Source: an uncultured Candidatus Poseidoniales archaeon (lineage in GTDB: Archaea; Thermoplasmatota; Poseidoniia; Poseidoniales; Poseidoniaceae). From it: DNA of 64,000 nucleotides. Below are positions 35,304 through 44,188 of the stretch, in pieces. Both the position numbers and the translations under genes were made by a program. Under the pieces are notes generated by a model. The model worked only from the letters and a program-made list of their open reading frames with translations, ran no database searches and was not told the DNA's origin. Where the stretch lies: contig CAJJAP010000005.1 of assembly GCA_905182185.1 (NCBI GenBank), positions 168,154-232,153 of the forward strand. The letters are read 5' to 3'. Position 1 is the first letter of the stretch. Each line of letters opens with the position of its first letter.

Positions 35304-36401
35304 TCACTTATCTCTTAGCGCTCTTAGTTTTGCTTGTAGTGCACTTTTTCGTGAATCGACAGATGGTTGTTGAGCTGGCATATCTTCACTAATGCGCCTA
35401 GTAAGTAATTCACTCTGCCACAAAAGAACCTTGCCGTCATCACAACCAATAGCAAGGGTTTGGCTATTTCCTTGCATCGCCTTAATTTGAGATGATTGCA
35501 TATTTGCTAATATTTCTCCTGTGAGAGAGTTGCGAACTTCAAGATATCCTACAAGGCCATCCCATCTTGCAGTCCAATGGCTGTTTTCTTCACCAATTGT
35601 GCAACCTTCTGCTTGCTCAACGATTGGATGGCCTGCATTTGACCACATGAGTTTACCCTTTGGATCATATGCGGCTAGTTTACCATCATCCAAAGCGCAT
35701 ACAAAGCCATGCGAAGTGCATGATAGGCTTTCAATGCCTCGCTCCTGCTTGAGGACTAATTTACCCTTACCAGTAGAAATGGTGCCATCTGCATGACCGA
35801 ATAATTGCTTTTTCGCCCCATTAACTCCGCACATTACTGGTGATTCAGATGCTAATTGCTCGTATTCTATGCTGCCATCATCGCCAATAACCCCCAATCC
35901 ACATTGTGGTCGTCCTAAGCCAATAACAAGTTCATCTTTTTTTGAAAATATAGTCCACGGTCGCTCAGACATGCGCGATACCCATTGTAATTCCCCTGTA
36001 AAGGAATAACACCATACTGCAGATTCAAGGAAATCGTTGTGCTCTATATCATAAACAGATGATACGACCATTACTTGGCCGTTATGAATTGTAAGTTCAT
36101 CTGCTGAGCCTTCTAGAGCATGCGACCATAATTGCTCCCCACTAGAATAGGAGAATGCACTAACGTGTAAACCACAAGTTGCGAATAAGTAATCATCTTG
36201 CCTTGCAAAATCACTGACCCTATCCCCCGCTTCTATTGTCCAGATCGCATCGCCCTGCGAATTCCACATTCGCATTCGACCATCCCAGCCACCGGCGATT
36301 AAATCGCCCTCTTGTGATTGAAATAATGATGAAACGCATTGGCCTAGAGAGCGCACCATCCATGCTGCTGCCTCAAGGTCCATGTTACCTGCAGCGGGCA
36401 T
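35304..36401 (-). CDS. WD40/PQQ-like beta-propeller protein
   Basis: 365 residues. Repeats of about 40 residues with GGWDGRMRMWNSQGDAIWTI and GCDDGKVLLWQSE are WD-like blades; LAAYDPKGKLMWSN and YSSGEQLWSHAL are PQQ-like ones. There is no signal peptide, so it is probably a cytosolic scaffold or sensor. The last 30 residues (RRISEDMPAQQPSVDSRKSA) form a charged helix. It is last in a minus-strand group after HflX and a membrane protein. Start 36401 or 36383 (agGT upstream). Confidence 0.75.
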   Translation of the reverse strand: MPAAGNMDLEAAAWMVRSLGQCVSSLFQSQEGDLIAGGWDGRMRMWNSQGDAIWTIEAGDRVSDFARQDDYLFATCGLHVSAFSYSSGEQLWSHALEGSADELTIHNGQVMVVSSVYDIEHNDFLESAVWCYSFTGELQWVSRMSERPWTIFSKKDELVIGLGRPQCGLGVIGDDGSIEYEQLASESPVMCGVNGAKKQLFGHADGTISTGKGKLVLKQERGIESLSCTSHGFVCALDDGKLAAYDPKGKLMWSNAGHPIVEQAEGCTIGEENSHWTARWDGLVGYLEVRNSLTGEILANMQSSQIKAMQGNSQTLAIGCDDGKVLLWQSELLTRRISEDMPAQQPSVDSRKSALQAKLRALRDK

Positions 36402-36448
36402 TAGCGCATAAGTAACTCGCTGCTATTGCATCAATCCAATCCCAATCA

Positions 36449-37366
36449 TCAATCGGTCAAAGGAATGGTTCTCTTGGGAATTGCGAATGTCAAGGCAAAT
36501 GCTACCAGTCCGAATAAACAGGCCGAATAATAATGCCCCATCGTGAAAATAACCAAGGATGCAGCGGTCCTTAGAACTGCTACTGAACCCGATTGAAGAG
36601 ACCATATCGAAAAACCTGCTGCGATTAATGAAAGCCCCATGAATGCAAAACCGATCATGATGTAAGTTCCTGCTGCGCTTGAATCCATTAATGGGTGTTC
36701 CATTTGTGAAGGGGTTAAATCAATAAGTCTTATTTCACAATCGCTTTGATTGTTTGAACATGGTTGGGCAGCAAATTTACTTTGGCTCGGGACTGTGAAG
36801 TCGATTGACGTAAAGCCGGTTGGTTCTATCATCGCTGGTGGAGAGAGGATAACTCGGTTTGACAAAACATCACGATAACCATCTCTCTCGACGATAATGT
36901 CGACTCTGGCCAAACCTGGGTCCAAAAATTCCATCAAGAATTTCCCATTTTCATCACTGATGGTTTCATTTGATTTCCAAGTCATCTCTGAATCCCATGA
37001 GATATGAATTGTGGCATTGGCTAATGGGTCGCCGTTGTCATCGTAAATTGTACCTTGAAAAACTGCTGACTCATCAGGCGCTCCCATGCTCATTCTGTAG
37101 ACAAACTCGTCTGGGCGAATCAAACCCGAATCCGGTGAAGCATAATCAAGTCCGTTGAGGAATCCAAACATACAGATGAATAAAATGAATATTGCTATCG
37201 CTTTGCCCATTCTGTGCATATTGGGGTCTTGTATGGTCAGTATCGTTGAAGATGAGGAGAAAGTCATAGCCCCAGTCGCTTCTGATAATCCGGTTAAATC
37301 ATCGATATAATCCAGTTTATCTTCAACTGGTTCGAAGGCGGCATCAAGTTCTTCGCCCTCTGCCAT
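36449..37366 (-). CDS. Membrane protein with carboxypeptidase-regulatory-like domain
   Basis: 305 residues. An acidic cytosolic head of about 50 residues is followed by a membrane helix (AIAIFILFICMFGFLNGL). An extracytoplasmic beta sandwich then begins VFQGTIYDDNGDPLANATIHI, the usual opening of the transthyretin-like CarboxypepD_reg fold. A Cys pair (CSNNQSDC) and three C-terminal helices close the protein. Such domains bind ligands or support other proteins. It starts 18 bases after the HflX stop and is co-directional with the propeller gene. Confidence 0.7.
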   Translation of the reverse strand: MAEGEELDAAFEPVEDKLDYIDDLTGLSEATGAMTFSSSSTILTIQDPNMHRMGKAIAIFILFICMFGFLNGLDYASPDSGLIRPDEFVYRMSMGAPDESAVFQGTIYDDNGDPLANATIHISWDSEMTWKSNETISDENGKFLMEFLDPGLARVDIIVERDGYRDVLSNRVILSPPAMIEPTGFTSIDFTVPSQSKFAAQPCSNNQSDCEIRLIDLTPSQMEHPLMDSSAAGTYIMIGFAFMGLSLIAAGFSIWSLQSGSVAVLRTAASLVIFTMGHYYSACLFGLVAFALTFAIPKRTIPLTD

Positions 37367-37384
37367 AAATCAACTTATGATAGA

Positions 37385-38653
37385 CTACTTGATAACAATG
37401 CGCGCACCTGATTTGGCCAATAACTTAGAAATTTCAGCCTCAGACACCCAAATCGTCATATCAACACTACCATCTTCTAATAACAAATAATCTGTTACCA
37501 AACCTGCATTGTGTAAATCAGAAACATAACCAGCAACTGCCCGCTCGGTAGCGTAATTTTCTGGCGGCAATATTTGCAAATGTAGTGGTGGGCCAAATAA
37601 ATAGAATAAAATTCTGTCTTTTAGGTTCTGCATCCCCTTACCGCTATGGCTGGATATCAGAATTGGCTCAGGTAATGCTAGTGCCGCTACTGTTGCCTTT
37701 GCCTCCTCAAGTTGATGGGGAGTGGCCTTGTCTATTTTTGTCAGTACAACCATTATCTGTTGTTTGACTGACATCTCATCATTGCGCCAAGGGAAGTCGT
37801 CGTCTAGGTCTTCACCGAATAATCTTTCAAAAACTTCACGACGACTTGTGAATAGTTTTCTTTCCAGTTCAAGAGGAGGGTCGCTGGCATCAGCTAATAT
37901 TAGCAATAATTCACATTCCAATGCTTCGGAAAGTGTTGCGCGGAATGCTTCTAAGGTTGCATTCGGTAATTCATCAATAAAACCGATTGTATCTGCCAAT
38001 AGTACTCTTGGACTTGCCTCAAGTCTGCCGACTGTTGTTTCAAGAGTTGAGAATAATTTGTCCTCGATCAATACTTCTTTCCCAGATAGTGCGAGGAATA
38101 GTGATGACTTACCGGCATTGGTATATCCTGCAATTCCAACGGTTTGGGCACCGCTTCGAGTTCGTTGTCTTCTACGCTCTGATTGTGCGTTTGCATGACG
38201 CTGTTGACGCTTGGCTAAACTTGCGATTTCTCTGTTGAGATTCTCCATTACCGCCTGAAGGGCAGTGGCACCACTAGAACCATATCCGGCTCTTTCACCA
38301 GTGGTTTGCAAATTAACTAATTCTCTTAGGACTGTTCTATCAGATTGCAATTGGGCAATTCTTACTTGAGTTCGTGCTTCCATTGAGGATGCATGAGATG
38401 TGAAAAGAGATAGTAACAGTCTGACTCGATCCCATACCTCTACCTTTACCGCATCGCTTACCGCAACTAATTGCCTTGCTGCTGCATTATTGTGGATTAA
38501 TACAAGGTCAACTGATTTCCATGGGTGGCCATCAACTGTTGCTGCCAATTCATCAGCAACATCTTGTAATCTGCCTTTTCCAAAATAACTGCGTGGGTCT
38601 TCCTTGCCACTTTGATTTAATCGTTCTACGATTTCAATTCCCATAGTCGCCAC
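37385..38653 (-). CDS. hflX: GTPase HflX
   Basis: 422 residues. The HflX N-terminal domain (SYFGKGRLQDVADEL, VWDRVRLLLSLFTSHASSMEARTQVRIAQ) is followed by a coiled coil and the G domain: GIAGYTNAGKSS (G1), LLADTIGFI (G3), TKID (G4). HflX binds the 50S subunit and splits or rescues stalled ribosomes. In-frame codons upstream of the GTG at 38653 (ENSDEFEALV) still look like HflX before a stop, so the true N terminus may be a few residues longer, or a base is missing there. It is divergent from the Pcc1-like gene and heads a three-gene group. Confidence 0.9.
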   Translation of the reverse strand: MATMGIEIVERLNQSGKEDPRSYFGKGRLQDVADELAATVDGHPWKSVDLVLIHNNAAARQLVAVSDAVKVEVWDRVRLLLSLFTSHASSMEARTQVRIAQLQSDRTVLRELVNLQTTGERAGYGSSGATALQAVMENLNREIASLAKRQQRHANAQSERRRQRTRSGAQTVGIAGYTNAGKSSLFLALSGKEVLIEDKLFSTLETTVGRLEASPRVLLADTIGFIDELPNATLEAFRATLSEALECELLLILADASDPPLELERKLFTSRREVFERLFGEDLDDDFPWRNDEMSVKQQIMVVLTKIDKATPHQLEEAKATVAALALPEPILISSHSGKGMQNLKDRILFYLFGPPLHLQILPPENYATERAVAGYVSDLHNAGLVTDYLLLEDGSVDMTIWVSEAEISKLLAKSGARIVIK

Positions 38654-38848
38654 AAGTGCTTCGAATTCGTCACTATTCTCTCCATCTCCTTATCATAAGG
38701 ATGGCTTTGCGGCCTTGATGATTTGTTCTTGCCTCGCCTAATGTGACGCCACCGGCTCCGGCGAGCAGGGGAATTGTCAATCTTTGTCGGCTCCCCCATG
38801 GCTAGGCCTTGGGCCATCCTCATAAGAGCCCGCCCCCAGCATCTGTTC

Positions 38849-39067
38849 ATGGGCGAGATGCACCATGCAACCATTGAATGGCAAGGCGATGTAGCTCTTG
38901 CCACCACATTTCTCGCCGCTGCTTCCAGGCCAAATTGTAAGGCAGAAATGAGCGAAGAGGGCGGGGTTGCAAAATTAGAGATCACCGTTAGTAATTCAGA
39001 TTTGCAAACCCTGAGAGATATTGTTGATGAATTACTCATCGCTCTAGCTGACATTGAAGAAAAATAG
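38849..39067 (+). CDS. Pcc1-like KEOPS subunit
   Basis: About 72 residues. The pattern HHATIEWQGDVALATTFLAA, a middle strand, then KLEITVSNSDLQTLRDIVDE and a final helix LLIALADIEEK matches Pcc1/Cgi121-size KEOPS subunit Pcc1. Pcc1 dimers organise the complex that puts the threonylcarbamoyl group on A37 of tRNAs. The protein is short, so the call is moderate. ATG at 38849 or 38858. A CoA-binding protein follows after seven bases. Confidence 0.65.
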   Translation: MGEMHHATIEWQGDVALATTFLAAASRPNCKAEMSEEGGVAKLEITVSNSDLQTLRDIVDELLIALADIEEK

Positions 39068-39074
39068 CATTGAG

Positions 39075-39734
39075 ATGAGAGTGATGGTAGTAAATGAATC
39101 TATTAAACCGAGGTTAGTAAACTCAAGAAGCATCCATATTGTTGGCGCAGGACTGAATAAAGAGCGAACTGCACATACTGCTGTTGGGGAATTGTCTCAA
39201 AGAGGATGGCGAGTTGTTCCAATCCATCCTCGTGATGCTGGGGCTACGATCTCAGGAATCCCAATTAGGCCTAATATTGAGAAAGATGTAGAACTAGAGG
39301 TATTGGTTCTTTTTCTTGCTCCAGAACGTGCCCGTAATGAAGTTAAGAAATTACTTCTCAGGGAATTAGAAACACCGCCAATAGTTTGGTTTCAACCTGG
39401 GGCTGAAGATGAAACCGCTATTTCTTGGTTGAATGATGCAGGATGGTCGGTCGTATACGATGATTGTATAGTTCGATTTGCAGAAAGAAATGATTTGACA
39501 CGCCCTCCATCATTTGTTCCTTGGTTTCGTCAAGTACAGGATAGTGATGATTCAGGATGCTCAGTTTGGTCAGTTCACGAATTCCAAGAAGAGTCTATTT
39601 TACCTAGCACTGACTTAGAGTGGGTTGGTGACTTGATAGACCTTAAATTCTCAAACCATATAGTTCCAAAATACATCAGAAGTTTGGTAGAAGAGAGCGA
39701 AGATCTCGAGAATTGTGGACGCAGATTATCTTAA
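39075..39734 (+). CDS. CoA-binding domain (CoA_binding_2) protein
   Basis: About 219 residues. SIHIVGAGLNKERTAHTAVG then QRGWRVVPIHPRDAGATISG is the Rossmann-like fold of the YccU/CoA_binding_2 family, and PPIVWFQPGAEDETAISWLN is its second block. These proteins bind CoA or a related nucleotide; function is poorly known. The last 80 residues, with an acidic end, are not part of the family. Start ATG 39075, seven bases after the Pcc1-like stop. Downstream begins the repeat-bearing accessory region. Confidence 0.78.
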   Translation: MRVMVVNESIKPRLVNSRSIHIVGAGLNKERTAHTAVGELSQRGWRVVPIHPRDAGATISGIPIRPNIEKDVELEVLVLFLAPERARNEVKKLLLRELETPPIVWFQPGAEDETAISWLNDAGWSVVYDDCIVRFAERNDLTRPPSFVPWFRQVQDSDDSGCSVWSVHEFQEESILPSTDLEWVGDLIDLKFSNHIVPKYIRSLVEESEDLENCGRRLS

Positions 39735-39750
39735 TTATTATTTTAGATCG

Positions 39751-39869
39751 TATTCCGGTACGAGCACTAGTATTGATTATTGATAATCTCGTGCTCATAC
39801 CGACATTAGAATTTCATTTTGATTGTTAGTGATATTTTCATTCCAATTCTAACGTTCCGGTACGAGCAC
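39751..39869 (+). repeat. Interspersed repeat, hairpin form plus extra core copy
   Basis: ccggtacgagcac (39756-39768) pairs with gtgctcataccg (39792-39803), one mismatch, around an inner palindrome GATTAT-TG-ATAATC (39776-39789). A second core, ttccggtacgagcac, stands at 39855-39869. The same hairpin with the same spacing occurs at 50941-50998. It fills most of the 284-base gap between the CoA-binding gene and the epimerase. Confidence 0.75.
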
Positions 39870-40018
39870 CTTGTGTACGTAAACTGCTTATAATGCAGGC
39901 CTTGTGAAAAGAAATACGAGGTTCGTTTTTGCTAGGTAAATGTTGCATTAATTACTTTGATTTCAACTGATTATTGTGATTCTGAAAACTGAAACATGAA
40001 TCATCAACCAATAAGATT

Positions 40019-41012
40019 TTATGCTCTATACCAAGCGATGAACTGATCAATTCCATCCTCGATTTGAGTGGATTGAAGGGGTCCAATCATACTTTCCAAA
40101 CCTTGAATATCAGCATGTGTAATCTGCATATCTTCAGCAGGTCGAGGCCTAAATCGAATTACTGCTTTTTTATCCAGTGAATCCTCAAGTAAACTCACAA
40201 GCCGATTTACGCTAATAGGTCTTCCACTTCCAACATTGAATATTTGAGATGGTGTTTTTGAGTTCATACTTCGGAGATTATTAATTTGAGAATGAGGAGG
40301 TTTTTCGACAATTTTAATGATTGCTTCAACAATGTCGTCCACATACGTGAAATCTCTTGTAATCTCTCCCTCGCCATAGACTTCGATGGTTTGGCCGGAT
40401 TCAATTTTATCCGTGAAACTGTAGACTGCCATATCAGGCCTCCCCCACGGGCCATACACTGTGAAGAAACGCAGTCCTGTTGTTGGGAGTTGGTATTGGT
40501 GGCTGTAACTGTAAGCCATTAATTCGTTCGCCCTTTTGGTTGCTGCGTAGAGACTTTGTGGGCGATCAGCGGCATCTTGAACTCTGAAGGGAGGCTCAGC
40601 CAGATCCCCATACACAGAACTGGAAGATGCGTAAACAAGATGTTGAATTTTATGAATACGGCAGGAATCTAATATGTTGCTAAAACCCACGAGATTACTA
40701 GTCACATAGCGATGGAATTCGCTTGGAGGTGAACGTACACCTACTTGCAGCCGCTAAGTTAATCACTGTATCAAAATTCTCTTTTTCGAAGACCTTGTCG
40801 ATTTCTGCATGTTCCTCAATCGGGATGCGATAAAATTTAAAATTGGGTTTTGCCTCAAGAAGTGCAAGACGAGCCTCTTTCAACTTTACATCGTAATACG
40901 CATTCATATTATCGACCCCGACAACATTCTCTCCACGCTCGAGAAGGCGCAACGCTGTATGAAATCCAATGAATCCAGCGGCGCCAGTAACGAGGGTCTT
41001 AGTAGGCATCAT
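40019..41012 (-). CDS. NAD-dependent sugar-nucleotide epimerase (one frame break)
   Basis: About 330 residues when joined. MPTKTLVTGAAGFIGFHTAL is the NAD-binding Rossmann start; SSSSVYG and the YAATKRANELM motif give the catalytic Ser and Tyr-x-x-x-Lys; TVYGPWGRPDMA is the sugar-nucleotide loop. The closest known group is UDP-glucuronate 4-epimerase. Around 40735-40755 the frame breaks; dropping one T gives NLAAQVGVRSPPSEF, the normal sequence. Start ATG 41012 overlaps the NAT-like stop, so the five-gene operon is translation coupled. Product likely UDP-galacturonate or a related sugar (inference). Confidence 0.88.
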
Positions 41013-41680
41013 GATCTCTCCGGTAAAGTTAATTTTACATCCCATCCAAAATATTCCAGTAGGGCATTTTGCCATTGGTCCTTGGCTACTGAAATCTGTG
41101 TTACATTGCCCTCTCTGTAAATGAAGAGGATGTTCTCACGTAAGAATCGAAACTCATCATCCACAATTGCAGAGAATCTCATACGATTAGTGAAAGGATA
41201 GGCGATATTTGATGAAAATCTTTCCTTGATTTCAGTAAGAATTTCTTCTTCCGGACGTGGTGTAAGCATAATTTCCATTTGCAGTTGTTCCTTATCTTCA
41301 ATGCGATAATATACTGAAAGCATATCGTCATTGATTTCTGTTCTGAATGTCACTCCAAAGAAAGAATGTGTGATTTGTTCATCAGCAGGATAGGGGTGGA
41401 GTGATGGCCATCCATTCCCAACATCAGCGAAAAATACTCTTCCATCAAGATTTAGGCGATCGAGATTGTGAATCTCTTTTCCGTCGATAAATGCAGTGTG
41501 AAGTTTTGCATCAAAGCCTTTTTTTCGGGCTTCATGGATGAATGAGAGGGTCTTGTCTGAGCAAGTCCCTCCGGGCACCTGTCGCCCTACGGATTCGCCG
41601 TACAACATTTCTAAGGTGTGGAATGGCTCTCCACGAAATTTCTGTTCCATCAAATCAAGGATACTGTCGAAGGGTCTCAT
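41009..41680 (-). CDS. Arylamine N-acetyltransferase-like / transglutaminase-fold enzyme
   Basis: 223 residues. GGTCSDKTLSFIHEARKKGF, EIHNLDRLNLDGRVFFADVG and the residues Cys40, His71 and Asp86 give the Cys-His-Asp order of NAT enzymes. NATs move acyl groups from CoA to arylamines, or close amide bonds in antibiotics such as rifamycin. The C-terminal half is a beta domain as in NATs. ATG at 41680 overlaps the Asn-synthetase-like stop by four bases. In this operon it might acylate an amino-pyrimidine or amino sugar; that is inference. Confidence 0.7.
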   Translation of the reverse strand: MRPFDSILDLMEQKFRGEPFHTLEMLYGESVGRQVPGGTCSDKTLSFIHEARKKGFDAKLHTAFIDGKEIHNLDRLNLDGRVFFADVGNGWPSLHPYPADEQITHSFFGVTFRTEINDDMLSVYYRIEDKEQLQMEIMLTPRPEEEILTEIKERFSSNIAYPFTNRMRFSAIVDDEFRFLRENILFIYREGNVTQISVAKDQWQNALLEYFGWDVKLTLPERS

Positions 41681-43110
41681 TTGTGCACCTTCCCACGTTT
41701 GTTAATTGCGACATCAAAGACTGGATAGGAGGAGAAATACAGATGCGTTGAGTCCATCTCAAAGTGCTCACTCCAAATATCTTTGAGACCTTGACGTTCG
41801 GTTTGGCCATTGCTTGTGAGATGCTTCAATACCATGCTTCGAATACCACTCCCTACATCCAAGGATGTCTTTTGCCGTTGGAGGATACTCTCCGGTAGAA
41901 AGCCCTCAAAAGAATCCCGAAGAATGGCTTTGTTGACCGCCCCTCTGTACAAGTCGTCAAAATCGAGGTGGTCAGAAAAGTTTCGAATTCCTTGGTCAAG
42001 AAAAGGGCAGCGAACTTCGACGCTATGCGCCATCGATGCAAGGTCGAGCCTCCGTAATTCTGTGATGGGCATATCGTTGATGAGTTGGGTACGAGTTTCT
42101 TTCCAGTTTGAATTAGGGCTTGGATATTTGTGATAGCCACCAAACAATTCATCGGCACCTTCACCCCCAAGAACAACTTTGATTCCAGCCTCACGAACTG
42201 ATTTGGAAAGCAAATAGGTTCCAAGTCCATTGCTGATAATTGATGGATTGAAACTCTCAGTAGCCCATACGACTTTTCGAATGAGTGATGGAACTTCCAT
42301 TGATTTTGGTAAATCGACATACCTCACATCTTTGAGATCTAAAGCCTTCACGACATCTTGAACTGCATCGTAGTCGTCTCCGTTCCCGAGAGTGAAATAG
42401 GTTGCATCCGGTCGATGCTCAGCAACGACTGCTGCGACGAGAGAACTGTCGAGGCCTCCACTGAGGAATACAGCAACAGGTTGAGTGGGTGCTGGGAGAC
42501 GTTTGATGACAGCATCCCGAAATATGTTGGTTAGGGAATCATTTGTTTGTATTGAGTGATGTTGGCGTATCACCTTTACTTCGCCACTCAGCGCATCAAC
42601 TGAAGATAAACCGAGAGGTAGAGCAGCAAAGTAATCAACATGGTCAATGGCTTTGAGTTCACTGGTAATGAAAACTCTCGTACCCGAGCGCCCAACAAAG
42701 AGAGGTTTTTTCCCAATATGATCTCGAATCGTCCAAATTGCGGAAGTCTTTCGGTCAACGATGACGCCTGAAAAAAACCCATCCAATACATCAAGAAGTC
42801 CTTCGTTGAGTTTCTTGAACAGTGGTAGCATGACCTCTGTGTCGCTTGATGATAAGGAGAGGCCATATGCTTCAGATAAGGTCCGATAGTTGTAGATCTC
42901 GCCATTGAATGCTCCAATCATGTCTTCATACTCCATGGGTTGGGCACCAACCTCATTGAATCCGTTAATTGCGAGGCGAGTGAAACCCAAAGCCATCTCT
43001 TCCGTCCCTACAATCCGTTGATCGTCTGGACCCCGGTGTGCGAGTCGAGGAAGACTCTTCTGAACCTCTTCATGTGACCCTGGGCCAAACATGAAGAGAA
43101 TACCACACAT
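41677..43110 (-). CDS. Asparagine synthetase (glutamine-hydrolysing)-like amidotransferase
   Basis: 477 residues. MCGILFMFGPG puts Cys2 at the N terminus as the glutaminase nucleophile; RLAHRGPDDQRI and AFNGEIYNYR complete that domain; FLSGGLDSSLVAAVV is the ATP pyrophosphatase loop and GGEGADELFGGY the second. It is shorter than AsnB (about 550) and the C-terminal part differs. AsnB-like proteins in biosynthetic clusters amidate sugars or precursors (WbpS type), so aspartate need not be the substrate. Start 43110: MCGI is required, and AAGGTGATTGTG precedes it. It lies between the RibA-NADAR and NAT-like genes. Confidence 0.87.
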   Translation of the reverse strand: MCGILFMFGPGSHEEVQKSLPRLAHRGPDDQRIVGTEEMALGFTRLAINGFNEVGAQPMEYEDMIGAFNGEIYNYRTLSEAYGLSLSSSDTEVMLPLFKKLNEGLLDVLDGFFSGVIVDRKTSAIWTIRDHIGKKPLFVGRSGTRVFITSELKAIDHVDYFAALPLGLSSVDALSGEVKVIRQHHSIQTNDSLTNIFRDAVIKRLPAPTQPVAVFLSGGLDSSLVAAVVAEHRPDATYFTLGNGDDYDAVQDVVKALDLKDVRYVDLPKSMEVPSLIRKVVWATESFNPSIISNGLGTYLLSKSVREAGIKVVLGGEGADELFGGYHKYPSPNSNWKETRTQLINDMPITELRRLDLASMAHSVEVRCPFLDQGIRNFSDHLDFDDLYRGAVNKAILRDSFEGFLPESILQRQKTSLDVGSGIRSMVLKHLTSNGQTERQGLKDIWSEHFEMDSTHLYFSSYPVFDVAINKRGKVHK

Positions 43111-43160
43111 CACAATCACCTTATTTTTATTCCAATTCGGTTCGGACCAACATGAGCAAT

Positions 43161-44156
43161 TCACCAAGACGATTCTGGCCAATGCCGTCGAGTAGACTCT
43201 CCCCAAAAGGCATCGTTCGAGGTTGACTCGACAAGGCGCTGCGGGCTAGTGCTAAGTAGTCGTTTAGCGAGTTCGGGATGCTGTGCAAATTTTCGCCGTA
43301 GGGCCTTAAGCATGACACTTTCTTTCAATTCCGCCCAATTATTCCTCCTTAGATCCTTCATCTCCGTGGCAGTAATTTTTGCAAGAACCGGGGTTTGCGA
43401 TAATCGAATCTGTTCTTTCAACTCCATGTCAATGAACTTTTGAGCTTGGTAATAGTGTTCAACCGTCTGCCAATTGATTCCATCAATAAAGATACTGTGT
43501 TGGGAGAAATTCGAGAACTCCCCCCAAGGTTGATCAGAGTGGTAGAATCGAACCTCGTCCTGATTTAAGCCAATTCCTTCCAAGGGAATCTGATGCCCAA
43601 GTTTTTGATTTTTCGTGCTCAGGTATGCTTCATTTTCTGGGCGAATATTTGGATGGGTGCTTACAGATGCAACTTCAATGCCATTCATTTGTAGAAACTT
43701 GCGCTTTCGAGGATTGTTTGAAATTAACTGAACTGCACTTATTTCAAGCGATTTGAGAATCGCAACAGCAGAATCATAGTTCCGAGTATCCTGTTCGAGA
43801 CCAAGGTGCTCATACGCTTCAACTGTATCAAGACCATCTGATTCCATGAGCCTCACAGCCCGAATTTTCTTCGAAAGCCCTTGCCCCCTTCCTTCTTGAT
43901 GAAGATGGATGATTATTCCTTCTCCTTCAATTGCCATAAGTTTCATCGATTCACGGAGTTGGTCCGCACAATCGCAGTCGTTTGCGCCAAATACTTCGGA
44001 AGCCAGACAGGAAGAATGGATACGTAAAAGTGGCAGTTCGCCTAAACTGTTCACATCCCCCATACTGATGACACGAATCTCTTCGTCACCAGCGTCATAC
44101 ATTCGGAAATCCCCCATCGATGTGGGAAGAGTACACCAATTATTGAGTTTAGACAT
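43161..44156 (-). CDS. Fused GTP cyclohydrolase II (RibA)-NADAR protein
   Basis: 331 residues. Residues 20-195 are GTP cyclohydrolase II: RIHSSCLASEVFGANDCDC keeps the zinc Cys50, Cys61 and Cys63, then HLHQEGRGQGL and SNNPRKRKFLQMNGI. Residues 202-331 are NADAR (YbiA/COG3236): FYHSDQPWGEFSNFS, NWQTVEHYYQAQKF, LRRNNW and a terminal FWG. RibA turns GTP into a diaminopyrimidinone ribotide; NADAR proteins split the N-glycosidic bond of such riboflavin intermediates, and others reverse ADP-ribosylation. The fusion would yield a free pyrimidine plus ribose 5-phosphate. Embedded between a glycosyltransferase and an amidotransferase, it looks pathway-specific rather than for riboflavin. Start ATG 44156 after AAAGGA. 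Confidence 0.9.
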   Translation of the reverse strand: MSKLNNWCTLPTSMGDFRMYDAGDEEIRVISMGDVNSLGELPLLRIHSSCLASEVFGANDCDCADQLRESMKLMAIEGEGIIIHLHQEGRGQGLSKKIRAVRLMESDGLDTVEAYEHLGLEQDTRNYDSAVAILKSLEISAVQLISNNPRKRKFLQMNGIEVASVSTHPNIRPENEAYLSTKNQKLGHQIPLEGIGLNQDEVRFYHSDQPWGEFSNFSQHSIFIDGINWQTVEHYYQAQKFIDMELKEQIRLSQTPVLAKITATEMKDLRRNNWAELKESVMLKALRRKFAQHPELAKRLLSTSPQRLVESTSNDAFWGESTRRHWPESSW

Positions 44157-44188
44157 TCTGCATCCTTTACCGCAATGGAACCTTCTTC

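Noticed and set aside
38626..39054. 142-codon minus frame overlapping the Pcc1-like gene
   Set aside because: Antisense to a better supported gene; no domain and no start signal.
43161..44156. NADAR as part of a DarT-type toxin-antitoxin pair
   Set aside because: No DarT-like toxin is adjacent, and the fusion partner is RibA, which fits riboflavin-type chemistry better.
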